From assembly GCA_020444275.1 (NCBI GenBank), contig JAHLLG010000005.1:214004-278003 (forward strand): 64,000 nt of DNA, written 5' to 3'. Position 1 is the stretch's first letter. Each line of letters begins with the position of its first letter. The notes beneath the pieces are model-generated. The model was not told the origin of the DNA. It made no database searches and saw only the letters and a program-made list of their open reading frames with translations. The position numbers and the translations under genes were made by a program. Below, one piece after another: positions 1-8,562 of the stretch. Source of the DNA: Bacteroidota bacterium. GTDB lineage: Bacteria > Bacteroidota > Bacteroidia > Bacteroidales > UBA12077.

Positions 1-401
1 TATGCCGTGTTGGAATGGTCGACGGAGATTCACCATATGTCCTGGCTATGAATTTTGGTTATGATGATCAAACCATTTGGCTGCACTGCGCTAAAGAGGG
101 GAAAAAAGTGGATGTGCTGAAAAGAAACAATAAAGTGTGTATCGAATTTGATACAGACCATAAACTATTTGCAAGGCACGAACATGTGGCCTGCTCATGG
201 CGATTTGCATACCGCGGTGTTTTGGTTCATGGTCATGCTTTGTTTGTTGACGATTATGATGAAAAAGTAAAAGGACTAAATATTTTCATGAAAAACTATT
301 CCGATCGGGAGTTTGAATATTCCAAACCGTCGGTTGATAATATTTTAATCATAAAAATTCCTATTGAATCGATTACAGGTCGTTCATTTGAATATTTATA
401 G
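1..401 (+). CDS. Pyridoxamine 5'-phosphate oxidase-family protein, 5' end missing
   Basis: Partial gene. The reading frame is open to the left edge, and the codons before the first in-window ATG (Cys-Arg-Val-Gly) continue the family's first beta strand, so the true start lies outside the window. The visible 132 residues run CRVGMVDGDSPYV, then a MNFGY strand and an HCAKEGKK segment. This pattern is typical of the small split-barrel flavin-binding proteins related to NimA and pyridoxamine phosphate oxidases, which bind FMN or a related cofactor as dimers. The substrate cannot be told. A thioesterase gene follows after 17 bases, probably in the same transcript. Family assignment is fairly sure; enzymatic activity is unknown. 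Confidence 0.75.
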   Translation, partial: CRVGMVDGDSPYVLAMNFGYDDQTIWLHCAKEGKKVDVLKRNNKVCIEFDTDHKLFARHEHVACSWRFAYRGVLVHGHALFVDDYDEKVKGLNIFMKNYSDREFEYSKPSVDNILIIKIPIESITGRSFEYL

Positions 402-418
402 AGAAAGGAAAAGTTAAA

Positions 419-895
419 ATGAAGAAAATAAATAATCCATATGCACCTTTAGAAGGGTACAATTGTTTTGGTTGTTCGCCACACAATACGTTAGGTCTGC
501 AAATGGAATTTTATGAAGATGGCGAATATATTCTTTCCAGTTGGAAACCAAAAGAGCATTTGGCCGGTTATGGAAATATTTTACATGGTGGAATTCAATC
601 TACCTTATTGGACGAAATTGCCAGTTGGGTAGTTTATGTAAAAGTGAAAACAGCAGGAGTTACCGCTACTTTAAATGTAAAATACAAGAGTACAGTATTT
701 ACAGATAAAGGAAATCTTACAGTAAGAGCTCGACTAAAAGATCAAAACAAACGATTTGCAACCATTCATGCCGATATTTTGGATGCTGAACAAAAAGTCT
801 GTGCCGAAGCCGAGGTAAAATATTTTCTCTTCCCCGAAGAAATCGCAAAACGCAGATACAACTATCCGGGTATTGAAAAGTTTTATGACGAGTAG
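419..895 (+). CDS. PaaI-family hotdog-fold thioesterase
   Basis: A 158-residue single-domain hotdog protein. It likely hydrolyses an acyl-CoA thioester in the cytoplasm. It shows the family signature LHGGIQSTLLDE (His56-Gly57-Gly58, then Asp65-Glu66), where the HGG turn and the acidic residue on the long helix line the active site. The N-terminal CFGCSPHNTLGL segment (Cys16, Cys19) is also usual for this subgroup. Length is normal for PaaI-type enzymes. It lies 17 bases after the PPOX-family gene, with a GAGAAAGGA ribosome binding site in the gap, so the two are probably cotranscribed. Substrate unknown. The stop codon abuts a short dispersed repeat at 894-918. Confidence 0.8.
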   Translation: MKKINNPYAPLEGYNCFGCSPHNTLGLQMEFYEDGEYILSSWKPKEHLAGYGNILHGGIQSTLLDEIASWVVYVKVKTAGVTATLNVKYKSTVFTDKGNLTVRARLKDQNKRFATIHADILDAEQKVCAEAEVKYFLFPEEIAKRRYNYPGIEKFYDE

Positions 896-918
896 TCTTT
901 GGCTACGCTCAGACTGAC
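894..918. repeat. Short dispersed hairpin repeat
   Basis: The sequence AGTCT-TTGGCTACGCTC-AGACT with a GAC tail has 5-bp inverted arms and directly abuts the thioesterase stop codon. It is much more GC-rich than its surroundings and resembles the CGCTCAG-containing intergenic repeats common in Bacteroidota genomes. It could act as a weak terminator but lacks a T tract. Confidence 0.45.
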
Positions 919-976
919 CTTGATGAAAATATTGTTAACTAACACGCTATATATAAAAATGATATAGAGAGGAATC

Positions 977-1099
977 AAGGTGTAGAGCACCGAAACCTAT
1001 ATAGCAATATGTAATAATTTAAAACAAAGGTGCAGCGCACCGAAACCTTTATAGCATGTATTAATTGAAAATCAAGTTGCATCGCACCGAAATATTTTC
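977..1099 (+). repeat. REP-like hairpin repeats upstream of RAYT transposase (three copies)
   Basis: Three direct copies at 977-1006, 1027-1056 and 1074-1099. The core is GGTGC-loop-GCACC followed by a tail of the form GAAACCT.TATAGCA (complete in the first two, decayed in the third). The stem is 5 bp and the 3-base loop differs (AGA, AGC, ATC). Copy 1 has a T-G wobble and copy 3 one mismatch. They lie within the 242-base gap before the transposase and match copies on its other side, as expected for repeats recognised by a REP-associated tyrosine transposase. Confidence 0.75.
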
Positions 1100-1137
1100 G
1101 TAGTTTTAGGTTGTAAATAAACAATCAAATATAAATT

Positions 1138-1605
1138 ATGGCAAATACCTATTCCCAATCCTATTTTCATTTGATTTTCTCACCTAAAAACAGACATGCC
1201 TTAATTCAAAAATCCTGGAAAAACGAATTGGAAAAATATATAACCGGGATTGTTCAAAACAATAAGCATAAACTATTAGCAATTGGATCAATGCCTGACC
1301 ACATGCATATTTTTATTGGGTATAATTTAAATCATCGTATTTGTGATTTGGTTGAAGAGATTAAAACATCAAGTAATAAGTGGATAAAAGATAATAGACT
1401 ATCAACATTCAAATTTGAATGGCAAAGGGGATATGGAGCTTTCACGCATTCTCATTCTCAATTAGATGCCATAATAAAATATGTCTTAAACCAGGAACAA
1501 CATCACAAGAAAAAAACTTTTAAAGAAGAATATTTAGAGATATTAAGGAAGAACGATATAAAATATAATGATGATTATTTATTCGATTTCTTTGATAACT
1601 TCTAA
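1138..1605 (+). CDS. IS200-like Y1 transposase, REP-associated (RAYT type)
   Basis: A 155-residue single-strand transposase of the HUH/Y1 family. The metal-binding motif is PDHMHIF (His55, His57), and the likely catalytic tyrosine is Tyr115 in the final helix IIKYVLNQEQHH. Enzymes of this family cut and join single-stranded DNA at hairpins. The start ATG follows an A-rich leader. There is no tnpB partner, and no subterminal IS ends are seen. Instead, seven copies of a GGTGC-N3-GCACC hairpin lie on both sides (977-1099 and 1610-1911). This points to a domesticated RAYT with its own repeats rather than an active IS200. All core motifs look intact. Confidence 0.85.
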   Translation: MANTYSQSYFHLIFSPKNRHALIQKSWKNELEKYITGIVQNNKHKLLAIGSMPDHMHIFIGYNLNHRICDLVEEIKTSSNKWIKDNRLSTFKFEWQRGYGAFTHSHSQLDAIIKYVLNQEQHHKKKTFKEEYLEILRKNDIKYNDDYLFDFFDNF

Positions 1606-1609
1606 TTGT

Positions 1610-1911
1610 TTATAGGAATATCTCGGTGCGCTGCACCTTAGTTGTAAGCGTTGCTTCTAATTCTATAAATCTTTCGGTGCTACGCACCTTTTATGTTACG
1701 AAATTCTTGTATCTGTAAGTTTTCACTTTTTGGTCAATGGTAATCTATAAAAGTTTTGGTTTATTATTATTCAGCTATTAGGCAGAGGGTAATTAATTGT
1801 GAATTGAAAAGAAACGTGTATGGATATATTTTAAGGTGCAGAGCACCGAAACCTCTATAGCAAAATTTAGTATGTATGCAAGATAGAGGTGCAGCGCACC
1901 GTAATATTTAT
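1610..1911. repeat. REP-like hairpin repeats downstream of RAYT transposase (four copies)
   Basis: This lies in the 377-base gene-free stretch 1606-1982. Two inverted copies at about 1610-1639 and 1661-1690 read CGGTGC...GCACCTT. Two direct copies at 1833-1862 and about 1887-1911 match the upstream set. Stems are conserved as GGTGC/GCACC, while loops vary (AGC, GTA, AGA, AGC). Adjacent inverted pairs resemble REPIN arrangements. Apart from these and a hairpin repeat at 1945-1970 I see nothing else in the gap. Confidence 0.75.
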
Positions 1912-1944
1912 AATAATTTTCGGGGAATATTATCACATAGAAAA

Positions 1945-1970
1945 ACTCCCTGAGCGGAGTCGAAGGAAGG
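1945..1970. repeat. Dispersed GC-rich hairpin repeat
   Basis: ACTCC-CTGAGC-GGAGT followed by CGAAGGAAGG. It is a small stem-loop just past the 3' end of the minus-strand HAD gene. The CTGAGCGGAGTCGAAGG motif is a common intergenic repeat type in Bacteroidota. It may help end the minus-strand transcript, but no T tract accompanies it. Confidence 0.45.
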
Positions 1971-1982
1971 TTTGCGCGGTGT

Positions 1983-2819
1983 CTACCAAATATCCAAATG
2001 ACGGCTTACCACATCAAAAAAACCTGATTCCTGGTTGCTTTTGCAAACCGGGAATTGTTCTTTTAAATCCTCCGGAGCATTCGATACAACATATTTCTTT
2101 GCGGTATATTCAAGCATGTCAATATCGTTGTAATCATTGCCAATACTAATTGTTTTCTCCCGATTAACTTTCAGGTAATTACACAACCAATCTACTCCAT
2201 GGCCCTTGGATACATTTTCAGGAAAAATCTCCATCCAAATGGAATCGCCATCTAAGGGCGATGTGGTACGTATAATTTTAATATCATTAAACTTGCTTTG
2301 AATTTCTTTGAATAGGCCTATATCGTTTGGAAAAACGGCTAATATCTGGCAAGCATGCTCATATGCTTCAGTATTTACATCAAGTAGCAATGCAAAATCT
2401 TTATACACTTTAATTCTGCTTTCAAAATCAGGATTCTTGTTCCCCGATCGATGATACACAAACTTGTGATTATCCGGTATCATTTCATGAATCATAAAAT
2501 CAACTTGATGATCTATCAGAATTTTGGAGATCTGCTTTACTTCAAAGTCCGGCAAGTATTCAGAGTGTAGCAGTTTTTTATTTTTCCAGTCATAAATGCC
2601 GGCACCCGAGGAGAAAATCAGGTAATCAATTGGGAAATTATCTTTTAAAACCCTTTTGACTGAATAAAAGTTCCGCCCTGTGGCAATTACTCGTGTAATA
2701 TTGTTTTCGCCCAGCCAAAATAGCGTTTTCATATCTTCCAGGCTTACTTCTTGCCGGTTATTAAAAAGGGTACCATCTAAATCAGTAATAATCATTTGCC
2801 AATTTTGATCGCTCATCAT
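1983..2819 (-). CDS. HAD-superfamily hydrolase, Cof-like
   Basis: A 278-residue Cof/YbiV-type phosphatase of the haloacid dehalogenase superfamily. It likely dephosphorylates a sugar phosphate or nucleotide in the cytoplasm. Motif I is ITDLDGTL (nucleophile Asp13, acid Asp15), the motif III lysine is probably Lys205 (VSKGHG), and motif IV is IGNDYNDIDML (Asp229, Asp232). A C2-type cap fills the middle. There are two adjacent possible start codons; starting at either Met makes little difference. It overlaps the upstream methyltransferase-like gene by one base (TAATG), so translation is probably coupled. The family is certain, the substrate unknown. Confidence 0.85.
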   Translation of the reverse strand: MMSDQNWQMIITDLDGTLFNNRQEVSLEDMKTLFWLGENNITRVIATGRNFYSVKRVLKDNFPIDYLIFSSGAGIYDWKNKKLLHSEYLPDFEVKQISKILIDHQVDFMIHEMIPDNHKFVYHRSGNKNPDFESRIKVYKDFALLLDVNTEAYEHACQILAVFPNDIGLFKEIQSKFNDIKIIRTTSPLDGDSIWMEIFPENVSKGHGVDWLCNYLKVNREKTISIGNDYNDIDMLEYTAKKYVVSNAPEDLKEQFPVCKSNQESGFFDVVSRHLDIW

Positions 2820-3601
2820 TAAAAATCAATTGCTTTGGTGTTAAAAAATGTTTTTGCTTCTTCACGGTATGTCATGCTGGAATCGAACTTCCATTGCCAT
2901 TGTTGTGAAAAATTTCCTTCAGGCAAATCTACATGAATTAAAGGGTTTATACCTATAATTTTATCTTTTTCGTCTAAAATTTCTTCTTCAAAATCGGTAA
3001 TCAAACATGTTTTGTTTTTGGGCAGAATTTCCAGGTGTGACTCTTGAATTATACGTTCCATTTGTGCCAGCTCATTTTGGCTGTATACATTAAACCGCTT
3101 TACATAATCTAATAACAGGATATGCAATTGACATAAGATGTTTAATGAAATAACAAAATCTGTGCGAACGGATAATTTGTAATGATATGTTTTAAGTGCT
3201 TGAGGCAATATCCTGTTTTTAGGCAGCGATTTATAAAACAAATCCACTAGTCCACCGGTAATATCAGCATGAACGCATTTTACATTGGATAGCTTTTGGA
3301 TCTTATGCATAACTGCTTTCGGGTGGATCAAATCAATTAAAATAACTTCTGAAAACATGTTGGAAAGTTCATCAAGAGGTAAATCAAGTAGCCAACCACT
3401 GCCTAATACAGCACATGTTCCTTTATCTTTTTTTTCAGTCGATTTTAAGATAAAATTTTTCGATTGGGTAAGATGATCAACCCAATGCTGTTTTTCTCTC
3501 ATAAATCGTCTGATGATGCCATTCTGATCTTTTACAAATCCCATTTTAATTAATTGGTATTCGTTTTGTAAATCTGCGATGAACGTTCTTAATGCTTTCA
3601 T
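2819..3601 (-). CDS. Putative SAM-dependent methyltransferase-like protein
   Basis: A 260-residue soluble protein that I recognise only by its fold signature. Residues 65-75 read VLGSGWLLDLP, like the glycine-rich SAM loop of class I methyltransferases. They are followed at about residues 87-93 by the hydrophobic strand VILIDLI ending in an acidic residue. The N-terminal 60 residues and the C-terminal half match nothing I know. It is the first gene of a two-gene operon with the HAD phosphatase (TAATG junction). Its promoter must lie in the 164-base divergent gap shared with the M3 peptidase. Whether it binds SAM or methylates anything is inference. Confidence 0.5.
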   Translation of the reverse strand: MKALRTFIADLQNEYQLIKMGFVKDQNGIIRRFMREKQHWVDHLTQSKNFILKSTEKKDKGTCAVLGSGWLLDLPLDELSNMFSEVILIDLIHPKAVMHKIQKLSNVKCVHADITGGLVDLFYKSLPKNRILPQALKTYHYKLSVRTDFVISLNILCQLHILLLDYVKRFNVYSQNELAQMERIIQESHLEILPKNKTCLITDFEEEILDEKDKIIGINPLIHVDLPEGNFSQQWQWKFDSSMTYREEAKTFFNTKAIDF

Positions 3602-3700
3602 ATATTCATGAATAATATGAAAAAATGTATTAGCTAAACCTAATTAGTGTATTACGCAGAGGTAATAAGTAATTACTGATTTTATTTTGTTTATTATTTC

Positions 3701-3733
3701 TTGTTAAGGCTAAGTTATAAAATATTATTTTTG
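3701..3733 (+). promoter_or_regulatory. Bacteroidota-type promoter for M3 peptidase
   Basis: The -7 element TATTTTTG (3726-3733) matches TAnnTTTG, with a TTG at 3701-3703 as a possible -33 element 22 bases upstream. This places the transcript start about 3740 and the ATG at 3766. Confidence 0.5.
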
Positions 3734-3765
3734 TGTTCTTTTAAGTATCTAATTTAATCAAAACC

Positions 3766-5838
3766 ATGAGAAAAGTAAAAGCGATAAACTATTTTATAGT
3801 TTGTTTGTTAGTTGGTGTAATGCTAACTTCTTGCACAAAAACGAATGATAATATGAAGAATCCTTTAATGAACGACTTAAATCAAGTAATTGATTTTGAA
3901 AGCATAACAGCTCAAAATGTAATTGATGCAACAGACCAATCTATTGCAAAAGCAAAAGATGATTTGCAACAAATTTATAATCACCCGAAGGAGAGCAGAT
4001 CTTTTGATAACACCATGCTGGCTTTAGATGATGTTTATAACGAGTTGGTTAAAGTGAACGAAGTAATTTCTTTACTGGCGTATGTTCATCCCGATGATAG
4101 TATCAGAAATACTTGTTTAGAGAAGATTGCAGAATTTGGCAAATTCTTTAATGAACTAGGATTAAGTGAAGAACTTTATGCTGCGGTTAAAGATTATTCA
4201 TTAACCGATGAGACGAAAAATCTGGAAGGTGCTCGTAAAAAGTATCTGAAAGAAACCGTTGAAGAGTTTGAAAGAAATGGATTTGCACTACCCAAAGAAA
4301 AAAGAGATGAATTGAAAGGCATAAAAGATAAATTATCTGATTTAGGGATAAGCTTCGATTCAAATATTAGCTCTTACCAGGATTTTTTAATTGCAACCGA
4401 AGAGCAAATGGAAGGTTTACCCGATGATTATAAAAAAGCACGAAAACAAGATGATGGTACCTATAAAATCGGATTAGATTATCCTTCGTATGTGCCGTTT
4501 ATGAAGTATTCAACTTCTGATGAAGCACGAAAAGAGCTGGCCAGAAAATATAAAAATACAGCGGCAGATAAGAACCTTGATATTTTAAAACAGATCCTGA
4601 TTGAACGAGAAAAAATGGCCGAGCTTTTAGGTTATAAAACCTATGCAGAATATCGCACCGAAGATCGCATGGCGAAAAGCCCTGAGAATGTTTGGAGTTT
4701 TGAAAACAACTTAAAAGATAAGGTGCTGCCCAAAGCCCAGAGAGATTATAAGGAGCTGTTGGAAGTAAAAGAAGAGTATACAGGAAAAAAGGCAGATAAA
4801 ATAGAATCGTGGGAAGCAGCTTTTTATAATAACATTTTATTGAAAGAAAAATACCAACTCGATAATCAGAAACTAAAGGAATATTTCGAAGTGGGAAATG
4901 TTATTGATGGATTATTTCAAATTGCCCAGCATCTGTATGGAGTTAAATTTGAAGAGGTAAAAAATCCTTCTGTGTGGCACGAAGATGTAAAATTCTACGA
5001 GGTAAAAGAAGAGGGTAAATTAATTGCACGCTTCTATCTTGATTTATATCCACGTGATAACAAGTACAATCATGCGGCAATGTTTGGAATGATTCCCGGC
5101 AAGATGATGGAAAACGAATATCAGATCCCTACAGCTAGTCTGGTTTGTAACTTTCCAAAAGCCACAGAAGATATGCCGGCACTAATGCCTCATAACGATG
5201 TGGAAACATTCTTTCATGAATTTGGGCATTTAATGCACGATCTGTTAACAAAAGCAGATTTAGCTTCACAAGCAGGAACAAATGTAGCCAGAGATTTTGT
5301 GGAAATGCCTTCACAAATTTTTGAAAACTGGGCGTGGGATTATGAATCACTTTCTTTGTTTGCAAAGCACTATAAAACTGGAGAAGTTTTACCAAAAAAA
5401 ATGCACGATAAAATGGTGGCCGCTAAGAATGTAGGTTCTGGCCTACACGTGTTACAGCAAATTTTTTATGGAACTCTGGACATGACCTATCATGACAAAT
5501 ATGATCCTGAGGGAGAGCAATCGACTACAGAAGTGGTTCGCCAATTGCAATCTGAAATAACGTTGTATCCTTTCCAGGAAGGAACACATTTTGAGGCAGG
5601 TTTTGGACACTTAAACGGATATGCTGCCGGATATTATAGTTATTTGTGGGCATTGGTATACGCCGAAGATATGTTCTCAGTTTTTGAACAAAACGGAATT
5701 ATGAACCAGGAGCTGGGATTAAAATTAAAACAGGTTGTTTTAGAGCGTGGCTCAACTGTAGATGAAATGGAGATTGTAAAAGAGTTTTTAGATCGTGAAC
5801 CCAACGAAAAAGCCTTTTTAAAGTCGATTGGATTGTAA
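3766..5838 (+). CDS. M3-family metallopeptidase lipoprotein (oligopeptidase)
   Basis: A 690-residue zinc oligopeptidase of the thimet oligopeptidase/Dcp family. The zinc site is HEFGH (His484, Glu485, His488), in the context ETFFHEFGHLMH, with the third ligand expected in the downstream FVEMPSQIFENW segment. The N terminus is a lipoprotein signal (MRKVKAINYF start, lipobox LTSC, Cys23), so it is probably anchored in the envelope and trims peptides in the periplasm. Cytoplasmic family members lack this signal. Length is normal for the family. It stands alone with its own TAnnTTTG promoter and ends at a strong hairpin terminator shared with the convergent chemoreceptor gene. Confidence 0.9.
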   Translation: MRKVKAINYFIVCLLVGVMLTSCTKTNDNMKNPLMNDLNQVIDFESITAQNVIDATDQSIAKAKDDLQQIYNHPKESRSFDNTMLALDDVYNELVKVNEVISLLAYVHPDDSIRNTCLEKIAEFGKFFNELGLSEELYAAVKDYSLTDETKNLEGARKKYLKETVEEFERNGFALPKEKRDELKGIKDKLSDLGISFDSNISSYQDFLIATEEQMEGLPDDYKKARKQDDGTYKIGLDYPSYVPFMKYSTSDEARKELARKYKNTAADKNLDILKQILIEREKMAELLGYKTYAEYRTEDRMAKSPENVWSFENNLKDKVLPKAQRDYKELLEVKEEYTGKKADKIESWEAAFYNNILLKEKYQLDNQKLKEYFEVGNVIDGLFQIAQHLYGVKFEEVKNPSVWHEDVKFYEVKEEGKLIARFYLDLYPRDNKYNHAAMFGMIPGKMMENEYQIPTASLVCNFPKATEDMPALMPHNDVETFFHEFGHLMHDLLTKADLASQAGTNVARDFVEMPSQIFENWAWDYESLSLFAKHYKTGEVLPKKMHDKMVAAKNVGSGLHVLQQIFYGTLDMTYHDKYDPEGEQSTTEVVRQLQSEITLYPFQEGTHFEAGFGHLNGYAAGYYSYLWALVYAEDMFSVFEQNGIMNQELGLKLKQVVLERGSTVDEMEIVKEFLDREPNEKAFLKSIGL

Positions 5839-5865
5839 AGAAGTATTTTAGGAACAAAACAATAT

Positions 5866-5900
5866 AAAAAAAGCTGTCATTTTTAAAATGACAGCTTTTT
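5866..5900. terminator. Bidirectional intrinsic terminator
   Basis: The inverted repeat AAGCTGTCAT...ATGACAGCTT has an A-rich 5' flank and T-rich 3' flank. It sits between the convergent M3 peptidase and chemoreceptor genes. Confidence 0.9.
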
Positions 5901-5917
5901 GTTTTAAGATCAATTAT

Positions 5918-7447
5918 TTATTTTGTTCTAAAATAACCAATAACTTCATTTAAGGTATCGGCTTGCTTAGATAAATTTTGTGCATCGTCTGCTAGTGTCT
6001 GGAATAATGCCGCGTTTTGTTGCGTAATCTGATTTAACGATTGTAATGCGCTATTTACCTGGTTTGCTCCTGAGTTTTGCTCATTACTTGCTGCCGATAT
6101 TTCCTGTACAAGTTTAGATGTTTTCTCGATTTCAGGAATAACTTTACTAACCAGTTCCTGTGCTTTTTCTGTAGCCAAAACGCTTGATTTAGAAAGCTCT
6201 TCAATTTCTTCAGCAGAAACTTTACTTCTTTCAGCAAGTTTTCGAACTTCAGCTGCAACAACTGCAAACCCTTTTCCGTGTTCACCTGCACGCGCTGCTT
6301 CAACGGCTGCATTTAATGCTAAAATATTGGTTTGAAACGCAATATCGTTAATTATTCCAATTTTCTCTGCTATGGAATGAATTGAAGTTAAGCTATTCTT
6401 GGCAGCTGTACCAACCTCTTCACTATTTTTAGCCGCACTTAAAGATATTTTTTCTGTTTCTGTTGAGTAATCAGAATTTTGCTGAATGTTGGCCGTCATC
6501 TCTTCCATGGATGATGCTAGTTCTTCCGATGAAGAAGCTTGCGAGCTCGCACCATTGGCAAGCTCTTTCGATTTTTGTGTAATTTCTTCGCTGGCTTTAT
6601 TAATATAGTTTGATGATTGGGTAAGCGAATTGACCATTTCGTTTAATTTATTGGCCATATTACTCAGTGAGGTAGCTAATTCACCAATTTCATCACTTTG
6701 CTTAATATCAACTGTTACTGTCAAATCGCCTTGTTCGATCGACTTTGCAAAATCAACACCTTTTTTAATTGGAATGGTTACGGTTTTATTAATGTAGAAT
6801 ATTACAAATACAAATATCAAAATGATAATTAAGGTAGTGATCAAAACAATTTTTGGAAAATTATTAAATGACCGTTGCATTTTATCAATTGCATTTGATG
6901 TTAAATTCGACTGGTGTTCAATTAAATTATCAAGAATCGCAATGGCTTTATCTGTTTGAACCATAATCTCACCTTGCTCTTCAACCAGCGGTGTAACTTC
7001 AAAAATTACCATTAAATCATCATAGCTTTCAAACGAATTCAGCTGACTCATTACATTTTTATGTAACGGAGTTATGGTATCAATAATAAGCTTTTCAACC
7101 TGATGGAATGTTTCTTTATATTCTTTTTCCCAATTTTCTGATAAGTTATCTAAAGCCTTCAGCGTGTTTGGAAATTCTTCATCATGAATATTTCTAAGCC
7201 GTATTTTGTTTGGAGTATTCTCTTGCTTATCAATATACACCCAGTTTTTGATAAGCATTTTAGAATCGACTAATAACTTTTTCAGTTCATCTAAATGATT
7301 CTGCGATGGGGTGTAGTTTTGAGTTATCTCTTCGTTTAAATCACTGTTTTTAACAGATGAGTTTAATACAATAATTGCATTCGTGATTAATGCAACCAGA
7401 ATAACACCAAACCCAACCACAAGTTTTCTACCAAGTGTCAATTTCAT
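5918..7447 (-). CDS. Methyl-accepting chemotaxis protein
   Basis: A 509-residue transmembrane receptor. TM1 is at about residues 9-28, an all-helical periplasmic sensor of the four-helix-bundle type at 29-198, TM2 at 199-219, HAMP at about 220-272, then a coiled-coil signalling domain. Its hairpin tip (about 358-405) carries the highly conserved [18 protein letters not shown] and [18 protein letters not shown]. The C terminus (IGYFRTK) has no CheR-docking pentapeptide. It lies 12 bases after a yfiR-family gene and is surely cotranscribed with it. No che genes are present, so the kinase and output are unseen. It may control something other than swimming. Confidence 0.92.
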   Translation of the reverse strand: MKLTLGRKLVVGFGVILVALITNAIIVLNSSVKNSDLNEEITQNYTPSQNHLDELKKLLVDSKMLIKNWVYIDKQENTPNKIRLRNIHDEEFPNTLKALDNLSENWEKEYKETFHQVEKLIIDTITPLHKNVMSQLNSFESYDDLMVIFEVTPLVEEQGEIMVQTDKAIAILDNLIEHQSNLTSNAIDKMQRSFNNFPKIVLITTLIIILIFVFVIFYINKTVTIPIKKGVDFAKSIEQGDLTVTVDIKQSDEIGELATSLSNMANKLNEMVNSLTQSSNYINKASEEITQKSKELANGASSQASSSEELASSMEEMTANIQQNSDYSTETEKISLSAAKNSEEVGTAAKNSLTSIHSIAEKIGIINDIAFQTNILALNAAVEAARAGEHGKGFAVVAAEVRKLAERSKVSAEEIEELSKSSVLATEKAQELVSKVIPEIEKTSKLVQEISAASNEQNSGANQVNSALQSLNQITQQNAALFQTLADDAQNLSKQADTLNEVIGYFRTK

Positions 7448-7459
7448 ATGGTTAGAGGT

Positions 7460-7969
7460 TTAGTAATTTTTACTGGCCATTTCCGAAACTTTCGAGTGGA
7501 ATTTTAGCCCGTGCTTTAGTGCATTCTCTTTACTAAATGCATATTTCAATCGATTAGATTCAACAATAAATTGAATGATAGCACCATTTTGTATTGCTGC
7601 GCTACCGTCGCCAATAATTAAAGTGTGAACCCCCGATTTTGAGTGGATGGTACTAATTTTGGAAGTGTTTACGTTATCTACAAACAGAACATGACATTTT
7701 GTAATTTGGTTAAAGCTGGAAAAGTTTTTTACAACAATATCTTGTGTAACATTTTTCTTCCCGTTGGTAACTTTTTCCAGTTCGTTTGCTAAATCTCTCG
7801 ATCCATATACTCCAATTACAAAATCGCCTGTTTTTTCTGATTGAGGCCAATCAAAAAATTTAGTAAAGTTATATATAAAATTAGCTTGGGCCTTAGACAT
7901 GGTGTTTTGCCCGTAACTGAATTTACCAAGTAAAGCGAACAGAAAAAATAAAAGAATAGTTCTTTTCAT
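7460..7969 (-). CDS. YfiR-family periplasmic protein
   Basis: A 169-residue secreted protein with a Sec signal peptide (about residues 1-20, ending FSYGQ). The mature part matches the YfiR/DUF4154 family: KAQANFIYNFTKFFDWP near the start, then CHVLFVDNV and GVHTLIIGDG. In Pseudomonas, YfiR is a periplasmic inhibitor of the diguanylate cyclase YfiN. Here the first downstream gene is instead a chemoreceptor with a periplasmic helical sensor, so YfiR probably presents a signal to that receptor (inference). A perfect GTGA-N6-TCAC palindrome lies about 100 bases upstream of the start. Confidence 0.8.
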   Translation of the reverse strand: MKRTILLFFLFALLGKFSYGQNTMSKAQANFIYNFTKFFDWPQSEKTGDFVIGVYGSRDLANELEKVTNGKKNVTQDIVVKNFSSFNQITKCHVLFVDNVNTSKISTIHSKSGVHTLIIGDGSAAIQNGAIIQFIVESNRLKYAFSKENALKHGLKFHSKVSEMASKNY

Positions 7970-8034
7970 GATTAAGATTTTTGAGTTTTAAATGTTATGC
8001 AAAAGTTGCACGTAAAAATTAAATTGACAATTGG

Positions 8035-8078
8035 TTTTAGGTGATTTATGATATTGTATTTAGGTGATTTAAATCACC
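8035..8078 (-). promoter_or_regulatory. Candidate CRP/FNR-type operator upstream of yfiR-MCP operon
   Basis: GGTGATTTAAATCACC (8063-8078) is a perfect 16-bp palindrome with the GTGA-N6-TCAC core of CRP/FNR-family sites. A further copy of one half (TTTAGGTGATTTA) lies at 8035-8047. Both are upstream of the minus-strand start at 7969 and not in a coding region. Confidence 0.55.
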
Positions 8079-8121
8079 AGTTTAGGGTTTCAAGTTACAA
8101 AATATTCTAAAAATAATCTAT

Positions 8122-8562
8122 TTATCGCTTATGCTTAAAAAAATCAATTAATAAATTACTGCATTCGTTTTCTAAAACACCATGTATAACCTTGGTTTTT
8201 GGATGCAAAATGGTTTTATCAACGTTTGAAAAACCTCGCTTTTTATCAGAGGCTCCAAATACTATTTTGCTGATTTGAGCCCAATAAGATGCTCCGGCAC
8301 ACATAACACAAGGTTCTAACGTAACATATAAAGTACAGTCGTTTAAATACTTTCCCCCCAAATAATTTTCTGCAGCAGTAAAAGCCTGCATTTCGGCATG
8401 TGCGGTTACATCATTCAGTGTTTCTGTAAGATTATGAGCTCGCGCAATAATCTGATTATTCTGAACAATAACAGCACCAATCGGAACTTCATCCTTTTTG
8501 TAAGCAAAAGCAGCTTCTTTCAGAGCTTCTTTCATAAAATATTCATCACTGTATATTTCCAT
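8122..8562 (-). CDS. tadA: tRNA-specific adenosine deaminase
   Basis: A 146-residue cytidine-deaminase-fold zinc enzyme that converts A34 to inosine in tRNA-Arg(ACG). Catalytic motifs are HAEMQA (His55 zinc ligand, Glu57 proton shuttle) and LEPCVMCAGA (Cys85, Cys88). The N-terminal helix with DEVPIGAV (residues 24-31) is usual for TadA. Length is normal. It is divergent from aspS. A TATATTTG box on the minus strand (8582-8589) about 20 bases before the ATG fits the Bacteroidota -7 element. Some relatives act on guanine, but the sequence is closest to TadA. Confidence 0.9.
   Translation of the reverse strand: MEIYSDEYFMKEALKEAAFAYKKDEVPIGAVIVQNNQIIARAHNLTETLNDVTAHAEMQAFTAAENYLGGKYLNDCTLYVTLEPCVMCAGASYWAQISKIVFGASDKKRGFSNVDKTILHPKTKVIHGVLENECSNLLIDFFKHKR

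Noticed and set aside
977-1911. CRISPR array
   Set aside because: Repeats are short hairpins with unequal spacing and in both directions, and no cas gene is present; they fit REP elements.
1889-2149. Plus-strand open frame from the RAYT repeats into the HAD gene
   Set aside because: It covers the REP hairpin and the antisense of the HAD C terminus; no ribosome binding site or domain.
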